Shown here piece after piece: positions 1 through 6,887 of a DNA stretch of 64,000 nt. The position numbers and the translations under genes were made by a program. The DNA is from Sphingomonas sp. 32-66-10 (GTDB taxonomy: Bacteria > Pseudomonadota > Alphaproteobacteria > Sphingomonadales > Sphingomonadaceae): positions 80,138-144,137 of the forward strand of contig NCEF01000007.1 in assembly GCA_002280565.1 (NCBI GenBank), read 5' to 3'. The notes under the pieces were generated by a model, which worked only from the letters and a program-made list of their open reading frames with translations, searched no databases and was not told the origin of the DNA. Every line of letters starts with the position of its first letter. Positions within the stretch are counted from its first letter, which is position 1.

Positions 1-129
1 CTGCTCGGCTGGCTGATCTTCGCGCATTTCCCCGATCGCTGGAGCATGACCGGCATGGCGATCATCGCCGCGTCGGGCATCCTCGCCGCGTGGCGCGCGC
101 GGCGCCCGCCGGTGAAGCGGAGCGTGTGA
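1..129 (+). CDS. DMT/EamA-family transporter, C-terminal fragment
   Basis: The reading frame is open from the left edge and ends with TGA at 127-129, so only the last 42 residues are visible. They form one hydrophobic helix followed by an Arg-rich cytoplasmic tail (WRARRPP). The motif GWLIFAHFPDRWSMTGMAIIA resembles the last helix of EamA-type drug/metabolite transporters, where a short loop precedes TM10. Substrate cannot be inferred. Family assignment rests on a short fragment. Confidence 0.5.
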   Translation: MLGWLIFAHFPDRWSMTGMAIIAASGILAAWRARRPPVKRSV

Positions 130-178
130 GGGGGAGATCGACTTTGGATAACGGTGCGGCGCGCCCTATGTCGAGCGC

Positions 179-592
179 ATGACCCTGCTTCGCCGATTCT
201 TCCTGGTCGCCTTCTGGGCGGCGCTGATCTTTGCCTTTGTGATGGCGGTGCTGCCCAAGCCGCCCGCCCTGCCGGGTGACCCCGGGGACAAGGTGCAGCA
301 TATCATTGCCTTTGTCGTGCTGACCGGGCTGGCGCGGCTGGCCTATCCGCGCGTGCGGGCGGTGACGTTGCTGTTCGCCTTTGCCGGGTTCGGGGCGCTG
401 ATCGAATTTGCCCAGATGCTGCCCGCCCTGGGACGGACGGCGGCACTGGACGACTGGATCGCGGATGTCGCGGCGACAGCGGTGATGCTGGCGGTGCTCG
501 ATCCCGCGCGGCACTTGCTCGCCCGGCGGCGCAAGCGTTCAGCGCCCGAGCATATGGTCGACAAAACCGGTGAGGTTGCGGAAACCGGTTAG
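179..592 (+). CDS. VanZ-like small membrane protein
   Basis: Predicted integral membrane protein of 137 residues with about four hydrophobic segments (residues ~7-25, 40-58, 61-80 and 95-112). The pattern PGDKVQHIIAFVVLTGLA, then GALIEFAQMLPALGRTAALDDWIADVAA, matches VanZ-like proteins, which share a D-K-x-x-H motif in the first loop and an E-x-x-Q...D-x-x-D/N motif later. The function of VanZ-like proteins outside teicoplanin-resistance clusters is not known. Its 3' end overlaps the convergent radA gene by 54 bases. No strong ribosome binding site is visible. Confidence 0.75.
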   Translation: MTLLRRFFLVAFWAALIFAFVMAVLPKPPALPGDPGDKVQHIIAFVVLTGLARLAYPRVRAVTLLFAFAGFGALIEFAQMLPALGRTAALDDWIADVAATAVMLAVLDPARHLLARRRKRSAPEHMVDKTGEVAETG

Positions 593-1906
593 CGCAACGC
601 TGCCCTCAGGCGCCTGCGCCGAGGGCGCGAGCGCGCGGGTGAAGCCAAGCTTGCCCGCTTCCTTGAGCCGCAGGGCGCCATGCGCGACCGGGCGCACCTC
701 CCCCGACAGCGCGATTTCGCCGAACGTGACCATGTCGGTTGCGACCGGGCGTTCGGACAGTGCCGAGATGAGCGCGGCGGCGACCGCGAGGTCGGCGGCG
801 GGGTCCTGGACGCGATAGCCGCCGGCGATGTTGAGATAGACTTCGCTGGTCGCGAAGCTGAGGCCGCAGCGCGCCTCCAGCACCGCGAGGATCATGGCGA
901 GGCGACCGCTGTCCCAGCCGACCACCGCGCGGCGGGGGGTGGCGCCGGATGCGAGGCGGACGACAAGTGCCTGAATCTCGACCAGTACCGGGCGGGTGCC
1001 TTCCAATGCGGGAAACACCACCGTGCCGCTGACGCTTTCGTCGCGGCTGGTGAGGAATAGCGAAGACGGGTTGCCGACTTCGGTCAGCCCCTCGGTCTGC
1101 ATCGCGAACACGCCGATCTCGTCGGTGCCACCGAAGCGGTTCTTGACCGCGCGCAGGATGCGATACTGATGGCTGCGCTCGCCCTCGAACGCCAGCACGG
1201 TATCGACCATATGTTCGAGCACGCGCGGGCCGGCGAGGCTGCCGTCCTTGGTGACATGGCCGACCAGCACCAGCGCGGTGCCGCGTTCCTTGGCGAAGCG
1301 GATCAGTTCCTGCGACGATGCGCGCACCTGGCTGACCGTGCCGGGCGCGCCTTCGATCAGGTCGCTGTGCATCGTCTGAATCGAATCGATGATCAGCAGG
1401 TCGGGTGGGCTCGCACCGCCGAGCGTGGTCAGAATGTCGCGCACGCTGGTCGCCGAGGCGAGCTGAACCGGTGCGTTGCCGAGGCCGAGGCGGCGGGCGC
1501 GCAGCCGCACCTGATCGGCCGCCTCCTCGCCCGAGACATAGGCGACGCTCTTGCCCGCCAGCGCCATCCGTGCCGCCGCCTGAAGCAATAGCGTCGACTT
1601 ACCGATGCCCGGGTCGCCGCCGATCAGCGTCGCCGATGCCTCGACAAAGCCGCCGCCCAGCGCGCGGTCGAGCTCGGCGATCCCGGTACCCATCCGCGCG
1701 GGCAGCGGCACATCGGCGTCGAGCCCGGACAGCAGGATCATCCGCCCGCCGCCCTGAAGGTTATGCTTGGCCTGAAACGGCGTCACGACCGCGCCGGCAT
1801 CCTCGACCAGCGTGTTCCACTCACCGCAATCGGCGCATTGCCCCGCCCATTGCGACGTCACGGAGCCGCAGGACTGACAGACGTAACGCTTCTTGGGTTT
1901 GGCCAT
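539..1906 (-). CDS. radA: DNA repair protein RadA (Sms)
   Basis: RadA is a RecA-like ATPase that promotes branch migration during homologous recombination and repair. The 455-residue product has the full family layout. An N-terminal C4 zinc finger (CQSC...CADC, residues ~9-29) comes first, then a Walker A motif GGDPGIGKST near residue 97, the RadA-specific KNRFG motif, and a C-terminal Lon-protease-like domain without catalytic function. Length is normal for the family. It is transcribed towards the VanZ-like gene and overlaps it at the 3' end. Confidence 0.96.
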   Translation of the reverse strand: MAKPKKRYVCQSCGSVTSQWAGQCADCGEWNTLVEDAGAVVTPFQAKHNLQGGGRMILLSGLDADVPLPARMGTGIAELDRALGGGFVEASATLIGGDPGIGKSTLLLQAAARMALAGKSVAYVSGEEAADQVRLRARRLGLGNAPVQLASATSVRDILTTLGGASPPDLLIIDSIQTMHSDLIEGAPGTVSQVRASSQELIRFAKERGTALVLVGHVTKDGSLAGPRVLEHMVDTVLAFEGERSHQYRILRAVKNRFGGTDEIGVFAMQTEGLTEVGNPSSLFLTSRDESVSGTVVFPALEGTRPVLVEIQALVVRLASGATPRRAVVGWDSGRLAMILAVLEARCGLSFATSEVYLNIAGGYRVQDPAADLAVAAALISALSERPVATDMVTFGEIALSGEVRPVAHGALRLKEAGKLGFTRALAPSAQAPEGSVALTGFRNLTGFVDHMLGR

Positions 1907-1965
1907 GATGCATGCCTAACCCGAGTGGAACGAAAAGGGAATATGCGTTTAGAAAGCCGGGTCGT

Positions 1966-2256
1966 TCAGTGCGGCTTGGGCGCGCTTTCCGGCGTCCCAC
2001 CCGACGGCTGCGTGCCGCCGCTGGCCGGCGCCGGGCCACGACCGCCCTTGTTCTTGCTCGACCGAATGGTGTTGTGGTTCGCCGTGGCATCGCCGGTCCC
2101 GACGGCGGGACCGCCCGGCGCGGCGACGGTGCTCTTGTTGGACCGCGCCGTGTTGTGATTGGCCTTTTCATCACCCGTCCCCGCGCCTGACGGGCGGTCG
2201 GTCTGAATCGCGGTGGGCAGCAGCAGCGCGGCGAGCGAAAGTGCGAGAACGGACAT
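1966..2256 (-). CDS. small secreted protein with a duplicated ANHNT motif
   Basis: Not recognised. The 96-residue product begins with a typical Sec signal peptide (MSVLALSLAALLLPTAIQT). The mature part is polar and Gly/Ser/Asn rich. It contains two copies of a roughly 20-residue unit built on GTGD-x-x-ANHNT-x-RS-x-K, at about residues 27-40 and 53-68, separated by a Pro/Gly/Ala linker. The start at 2256 is supported by a strong GGAGG ribosome binding site seven bases upstream. The low-complexity C-terminus suggests a disordered periplasmic or surface protein. Confidence 0.6.
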   Translation of the reverse strand: MSVLALSLAALLLPTAIQTDRPSGAGTGDEKANHNTARSNKSTVAAPGGPAVGTGDATANHNTIRSSKNKGGRGPAPASGGTQPSGGTPESAPKPH

Positions 2257-2356
2257 CGGAATCCTCCCTGAAATGTCACTCAGAACAGGCCGACCGTCTC
2301 AGGGCGACATTCGAGATAAACGTTTCGGCGGTGAATGCGCAATGAATTGCGCTGGA

Positions 2357-3052
2357 TCACCCCTTTGCCGTGACCATCAGCCCCCGCTGCACCGCCGGGC
2401 GCGCCAGGCCGCGTTCGAGCCAGGCGGCGACGTTGGCGAAAGCGTCGAAGCCGACCAGATCGCGCGCCTCGTAAAAGCCGATCAAATTGCGGACCCAGCC
2501 GAGCGAGGCGATGTCGGCGATCGAATAGTCGCCCATGATCCAGTCGCGGCCCTTGAGCTGCGTATCGAGGACGCCGAGAAGGCGTTTGGATTCGGCGACA
2601 TAGCGGTCGAGCGGGCGCTTGTCCGCGATCTCGCGCCCGGCGAATTTGTGGAAATAGCCCAGCTGGCCGAACATCGGGCCGAGCCCGCCCATCTGCCACA
2701 TCACCCAACCGATCGTTTCGTAGCGCTGGGCGGGATCGAGAAACTTGCCCGACTTGTCGGCGAGGTAGAGCAGGATCGCGCCGCTTTCGAACAGCGCCAG
2801 CGGGCGGCCGTTCGGACCGTCGGGATCGAGGATCGCGGGGATCTTGCCATTGGGATTGAGGCTGAGGAATTCGGGCGTCTTCTGGTCGTCCGCCCCGATG
2901 TCGATCAGATGCGCCTCATAGGGCAGCCCAGTTTCCTCGAGCATGATCCCGGCCTTCACACCATTGGGGGTGTTGAGCGAATAGAGCTGAATGCGATCGG
3001 GATGCTGCGCGGGCCAGCGGCGGGTGATCGGGAAGTGCGACAGGTCAGCCAT
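2357..3052 (-). CDS. glutathione S-transferase family protein, YfcG/YghU (Nu class) type
   Basis: Likely a glutathione-dependent disulfide-bond oxidoreductase. The thioredoxin-fold N-terminal domain carries LYSLNTPNG, where the Thr-Pro-Asn of TPNG is the signature of Nu-class GSTs such as YfcG. The NPNGKIPAI segment supplies the cis-proline loop and ESGAILLYLADK the gamma-glutamyl contact. An all-helical C-terminal domain follows. The reading frame stays open far upstream, but the start at 3052 (MADLSHFPITRRWP) gives 231 residues and fits the family. Substrate is unknown. Confidence 0.85.
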   Translation of the reverse strand: MADLSHFPITRRWPAQHPDRIQLYSLNTPNGVKAGIMLEETGLPYEAHLIDIGADDQKTPEFLSLNPNGKIPAILDPDGPNGRPLALFESGAILLYLADKSGKFLDPAQRYETIGWVMWQMGGLGPMFGQLGYFHKFAGREIADKRPLDRYVAESKRLLGVLDTQLKGRDWIMGDYSIADIASLGWVRNLIGFYEARDLVGFDAFANVAAWLERGLARPAVQRGLMVTAKG

Positions 3053-3100
3053 GCGGGAATCTCCTTTCCGGCGACATAGTATCGCCCTATTCGCATCGCT

Positions 3101-4258
3101 ATGGGCGCGCCGATGACTCCGACCGATCTTCGCGTGGCGCTGTTCAGCGGCAACTATAATTATGTGCGTGACGGCGCGAACCAGGCGCTGAACAAGCTGG
3201 TGCGCCATTTGCTCGATGCCGGGGTCACGGTGCGCGTCTATTCGCCGACCGTCGAAAAGCCCGCGTTTGAGCCGGAGGGCGACCTGGTCAGCGTGCCGGC
3301 CTTTGCAATGCCCGGTGGACGCGGCGAGTATAAGGTCGCGCTGGGCCTGCCGCGCGCGCCACGCGAGGATCTGGAGGCGTTTGCGCCGAACCTCGTCCAT
3401 GTCTCCGCACCCGAATTTCTGGGCCATGCGGCGGTCGCTTGGGCGCGCAAGCAGGGCATTCCGGTGGTCGCGTCGCTGCACACGCGGTTCGAAACCTATC
3501 CGCGCTATTATGGGCTGGGCTTTGTCGAGCCGTGGCTGATCCGGCGGCTGACGCGCTTTTACAACCGGGTCGACCGGGTGATGGTGCCGGGTAAGTCGAT
3601 CGCCGATCTGATCCAGAGCTGGGGCGTGACGACGCCGATCGGCATCTGGTCGCGCGGGGTGGATCATGCGCGGTTCAACCCGCAGCGGCGCGACCTGGCG
3701 TGGCGGCGGGGTCTTGGCATCGCGGACGATGTGCCGGCGATCGGCTTTCTCGGACGGCTGGTGCTCGAAAAGGGGCTCGACATTTTTGCCGAGGTTGCGC
3801 GCGAGCTGACCCGGCGCGGGGTGCCGCACAAGGTGCTGGTGGTCGGCGAAGGCCCGGCGCGGGAATGGTTCGCGGGACAGGTGCCCGAGGCGATCTTTAC
3901 CGGGTTCCAGTCGGGCGATGCGCTGGGCCGCGCGGTCGCGTCGATGGACGTGTTCTTCAACCCGTCAATCACCGAGACCTTCGGCAATGTGACGTCCGAA
4001 GCGATGGCCTGCGGCGTCCCGGTGGTCGCGGCGCGGGCGACGGGCGCGATGGACCTGGTGGTCGAGAATGAGACCGGCTTTCTGGTCCCGCCGCGCGACG
4101 TTGCTGCCTATGCCGATGCGATCGAGCGGCTCGCGCGCGACGCGGAGATGCGCGCGCGGTTCGGGGCGCTGGGGCATCAGCGGATGCAGGCGCAGGTGTG
4201 GCCGCAGGTCAATCAGGCGGTGCTGGACGCGTATCTTGAGGTGATGGGGGGACGGTGA
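3101..4258 (+). CDS. GT4-family glycosyltransferase (MgtA/SqdX-like)
   Basis: A retaining GT-B glycosyltransferase of 385 residues. The N-terminal Rossmann domain opens with ALFSGNYNYVRDGANQALNKLV, the acceptor-side loop seen in GDP-mannose-dependent MgtA-like and SqdX-like enzymes. The C-terminal domain has GFLGRLVLEKGLDIFAEV for the donor phosphate and the E-x7-E motif in NPSITETFGNVTSEAMACG. It probably transfers a hexose to a membrane lipid at the inner leaflet, but donor and acceptor cannot be read from sequence. It stands alone between divergent and convergent genes. Confidence 0.85.
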   Translation: MGAPMTPTDLRVALFSGNYNYVRDGANQALNKLVRHLLDAGVTVRVYSPTVEKPAFEPEGDLVSVPAFAMPGGRGEYKVALGLPRAPREDLEAFAPNLVHVSAPEFLGHAAVAWARKQGIPVVASLHTRFETYPRYYGLGFVEPWLIRRLTRFYNRVDRVMVPGKSIADLIQSWGVTTPIGIWSRGVDHARFNPQRRDLAWRRGLGIADDVPAIGFLGRLVLEKGLDIFAEVARELTRRGVPHKVLVVGEGPAREWFAGQVPEAIFTGFQSGDALGRAVASMDVFFNPSITETFGNVTSEAMACGVPVVAARATGAMDLVVENETGFLVPPRDVAAYADAIERLARDAEMRARFGALGHQRMQAQVWPQVNQAVLDAYLEVMGGR

Positions 4259-4260
4259 TC

Positions 4261-4428
4261 ATTCCTCCCCTGCACCGCAGGGGAGGTGGCATCGCGCAGC
4301 GATGGCGGAGGGGCCGCCGTCGTCAGACGGCGGATTTTTGCCGAGCTGTTCACGGCCGTCTACGCGGCCGCCCCTCCACCACCGGCTGCGCCGGCGGTCC
4401 CCCTCCCCCAGCAAGCTGGGGGAGGAAT
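4261..4428. repeat. imperfect palindromic intergenic repeat element
   Basis: A stretch of about 168 bases between two convergent genes is bounded by inverted ends (ATTCCTCCCC at 4261-4270 and GGGGGAGGAAT ending at 4428). Each end is also a local hairpin: CCTCCCCTGC/GCAGGGGAGG at the left and CTCCCCCAGC/GCTGGGGGAG at the right. The inner part pairs GGAGGGGC with GCCCCTCC. This resembles the dispersed palindromic elements found between genes in Caulobacterales and Sphingomonadales. It could act as a bidirectional terminator. Copy number cannot be judged from one window. Confidence 0.65.
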
Positions 4429-4430
4429 GT

Positions 4431-4745
4431 TCACTCCCAATCGTACTTCAACCCCTCTTCCCGGAACGCGAACCGGTCGAGATGGCGTTCGATTGCGCCC
4501 TTCAGACCCTCGGCCTGTTCGGGGGCGCTGGCGTCGATGCGGATCGCGATGCCGCCGGGCTTCGCGTCGAGTGTGACCAGCCCGTCGCCGGGCCAGTCCG
4601 CGCCGCGCGCGTTCTTCGGGAAGACGATCGTGCCGTGGTCGGCGGTGTAGTCGACCTTGAGGTTATGTTCCCAATGCTTGCACAGCTGTTGCAGGTAGCG
4701 CGACGCCTTGTCGGTCGCGGCGAAGCCCGTTGCAGTTGCGGTCAT
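4431..4745 (-). CDS. DUF2218 domain protein
   Basis: A 104-residue protein matching DUF2218 in length and pattern: an N-terminal KASRYLQQLCKHW helix, a DHGTIVFP strand pair, and a C-terminal IERHLDRFAFREEGLKYDW. Family members are small cytosolic proteins of unknown function, often next to metal, siderophore or PadR-type regulator genes. The start at 4745 overlaps the last base of the upstream padR-like gene, so the two are probably translated together under PadR control. Longer readings of this frame are discarded because they run through the padR gene. Confidence 0.8.
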   Translation of the reverse strand: MTATATGFAATDKASRYLQQLCKHWEHNLKVDYTADHGTIVFPKNARGADWPGDGLVTLDAKPGGIAIRIDASAPEQAEGLKGAIERHLDRFAFREEGLKYDWE

Positions 4746-5341
4746 CAAAGGCGCTCCACCTTGCGCGCGGCGGCGTCGATGATGTCGACAATCGCGTCGA
4801 CCGTTTCCTGATCGGCTTCGCCGTCGCTCAGCCGCTGCATCACCGCCATTTTGAGGTTGCCCATCGCGCGGCGCACCGGGCTGCGTCCACTCTGCTCGCG
4901 CTGGGTGCCGAGTTCGGCGAGGCGGCCCATCAGCAGCGTCACCTGTTCGGCGTTCTCGTCGAGATGTGCCTGACCTGTCGTAGTGATCGCGTAGAGCTTC
5001 TTCGCGCCCTCCGCCGCCTGCTCGGCAATATGGTCCATGTCGGCGAGCAGGGTGAGCGTGGGATAGACCACGCCAGGGCTGGGGGCATAGGCACCGCCGG
5101 TGCGCTCCTCGATCTCGCGGATCAGGTCGTAGCCGTGGCGCGGCTGGTCGGCGATCAGCGCGAGCAGAACGAGGCGAAGCTCGTCGCCGGTGAAGATGCG
5201 CCGCCGCCCGCGGCCACCGCCACGCCCGCCCGTCGCTTCGGCATTGATGTCCCATTCGACCGTGAACGGCCCCCATTGGCGGCGTCCGCGGCTGGCATGC
5301 ATGCCGTGCGGCCCGTGGCCGCGATGATGTGCTCGAAACAT
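4745..5341 (-). CDS. PadR-family transcriptional regulator
   Basis: A 198-residue winged-helix regulator. After a His/Gly/Arg-rich tail (MFRAHHRGHGPHGMHASRGRR), which could bind metal, comes the PadR core: LRLVLLALIADQPRHGYDLIREIEERTGGAYAPSPGVVYPTL, with the conserved HGY and P-S-x-G-x-x-Y-P-x-L motifs, then a C-terminal dimerising helix. The start at 5341 follows GAAGGACACAGA, a good ribosome binding site. An in-frame ATG at 5395 lies inside the palindrome at 5368-5395 and is less likely. It forms an operon with the DUF2218 gene. Confidence 0.85.
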   Translation of the reverse strand: MFRAHHRGHGPHGMHASRGRRQWGPFTVEWDINAEATGGRGGGRGRRRIFTGDELRLVLLALIADQPRHGYDLIREIEERTGGAYAPSPGVVYPTLTLLADMDHIAEQAAEGAKKLYAITTTGQAHLDENAEQVTLLMGRLAELGTQREQSGRSPVRRAMGNLKMAVMQRLSDGEADQETVDAIVDIIDAAARKVERL

Positions 5342-5367
5342 TCTGTGTCCTTCAAATTCGAGTCGTG

Positions 5368-5395
5368 ATGCATTTACGATATATCTTGAATGCAT
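5368..5395. promoter_or_regulatory. 28-bp palindrome, probable PadR operator
   Basis: The segment is a 28-base inverted repeat with 24 of 28 positions symmetric. It has ATGCATT at each end and an uninterrupted GATATATC in the centre. It lies 27 bases upstream of the padR-like start, where a repressor would block transcription. PadR proteins commonly autoregulate through AT-rich dyads. That this protein binds here is an inference from position and symmetry. Confidence 0.65.
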
Positions 5396-5444
5396 TTTGA
5401 CAAGCCCCTTCGCGTAGCGGTGCTGAATCCCTATATCGGCCGTC

Positions 5445-6755
5445 ATGGCTGACCTGTTCGGCGGGACCGCACCCGCCGCCTCCCCATCCGAAATTTCCGC
5501 CTCCGCGCCGCTGGCCGATCGGCTGCGTCCCGCGCGGCTTGAGGAGGTGGTGGGGCAGGAACATCTGACCGGGCCGGAGGGCGCGATCGGGCGGATGGTC
5601 GCGGCGGGGAAGCTGTCATCGATCATCCTGTGGGGACCGCCGGGGACGGGCAAGACGACGACCGCGCGGCTGCTCGCCGATGCGGTCGGCTTGCGCTTCG
5701 TCGCGATCAGCGCGGTGTTTTCGGGCGTGGCGGACCTGAAAAAGGTGTTCGCCGAGGCGAAGGAACATGCGCGGATCGGACAGCGCACGCTGCTGTTCGT
5801 GGACGAGATTCACCGCTTCAACCGCGCGCAGCAGGACGGGTTTCTACCGTTTGTCGAGGATGGCACGGTGACCCTGGTCGGCGCGACGACCGAAAATCCG
5901 TCGTTCGAGCTCAACGCCGCATTGCTCAGCCGGGCGCAGGTGCTGATCCTGCGACGGCTGGATCATCCGGCGCTCAGCCAGCTGCTCGACCGCGCCGAGG
6001 CGATCGAGGGTCGCCCCCTGCCCCTCACCCCCGAAGCGCGCGATGCGCTGGTGGCGAGCGCGGATGGCGACGGACGGTTCCTACTCAACCAGGCGGAGAC
6101 GCTCTATTCGGTCAGCTTCGACGCGCCCCTCGATCCGGCGGAGCTGTCGGCGTTCCTGCAGCGCCGTGTCGCGGTGTACGACAAGGACCGCGAGGGTCAT
6201 TACAACCTCATCTCCGCGCTGCACAAATCGCTGCGCGGGAGCGATCCGCAGGCGGCGCTCTATTATCTCGCCCGGATGCTGGTCGCAGGTGAGGAGCCGC
6301 TCTACGTGCTGCGCCGGCTGGTGCGCTTTGCGAGCGAGGATATCGGCCTGGCCGACCCGCAGGCTTTGGTCCAGTGCCTGGCCGCCAAGGACAGTTACGA
6401 GTTTCTGGGGTCGCCCGAGGGCGAACTCGCGATCGTGCAGGCGTGTCTCTATTGCGCGACCGCACCCAAATCGAACGCGGCCTATAAGGCGATGAAGGCG
6501 GCGTGGCGGTCAGCGAAGGAAACCGGATCGTTGATGCCACCGCAGAACATCCTCAACGCGCCGACCAAGCTGATGAAGGAGATCGGCTATGGCAAGGGCT
6601 ATGCCTATGACCATGATGCGGAGGACGGGTTCAGCGGTGCCAATTACTGGCCCGAGGAAATGACGCCGGAGACCTTTTACACCCCGACCGACCGGGGGAC
6701 CGAGAAGCGCATCGCCGAGCGACTGGCGTGGTGGGACGCGCGGCGGGGGCGTTAA
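5445..6755 (+). CDS. rarA: replication-associated recombination protein RarA (MgsA)
   Basis: A clamp-loader-like AAA+ ATPase of 436 residues that acts at stalled replication forks with SSB and RecA. Visible motifs are Walker A GPPGTGKTTTA (residues ~66-76), Walker B FVDEIHRFNRAQQD, sensor 1 GATTENPSFELN, and the C-terminal tetramerisation region with ARMLVAGEEPLYVLRRLVRFASEDIGLADP. Length and motif order are those of a complete family member. The promoter must lie in the 100 bases shared with the divergent padR-like gene. Confidence 0.95.
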   Translation: MADLFGGTAPAASPSEISASAPLADRLRPARLEEVVGQEHLTGPEGAIGRMVAAGKLSSIILWGPPGTGKTTTARLLADAVGLRFVAISAVFSGVADLKKVFAEAKEHARIGQRTLLFVDEIHRFNRAQQDGFLPFVEDGTVTLVGATTENPSFELNAALLSRAQVLILRRLDHPALSQLLDRAEAIEGRPLPLTPEARDALVASADGDGRFLLNQAETLYSVSFDAPLDPAELSAFLQRRVAVYDKDREGHYNLISALHKSLRGSDPQAALYYLARMLVAGEEPLYVLRRLVRFASEDIGLADPQALVQCLAAKDSYEFLGSPEGELAIVQACLYCATAPKSNAAYKAMKAAWRSAKETGSLMPPQNILNAPTKLMKEIGYGKGYAYDHDAEDGFSGANYWPEEMTPETFYTPTDRGTEKRIAERLAWWDARRGR

Positions 6756-6764
6756 GCTTGAGCC

Positions 6765-6804
6765 AAAAAAGCCGCCGCCGGGGATCTAAACCCCACGGCG
6801 GCGG
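6765..6804 (-). terminator. intrinsic terminator of the GH105/lyase operon
   Basis: Read on the minus strand this is a GC-rich hairpin (CCGCCGCCGTGGGG paired with CCCCGGCGGCGG around a TTTAGAT loop) followed directly by six T. It lies about 85 bases beyond the stop of the lyase-like gene at 6888. It is also just downstream of rarA, but on that strand there is no T run. Confidence 0.8.
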
Positions 6805-6887
6805 TGACGGCGCGGACCGAGAGAGGGATGGCCCAGCCAAGTTGCTGATGATGTATGACAACTGGCCGGACCGCGGTCAACTAGCCC

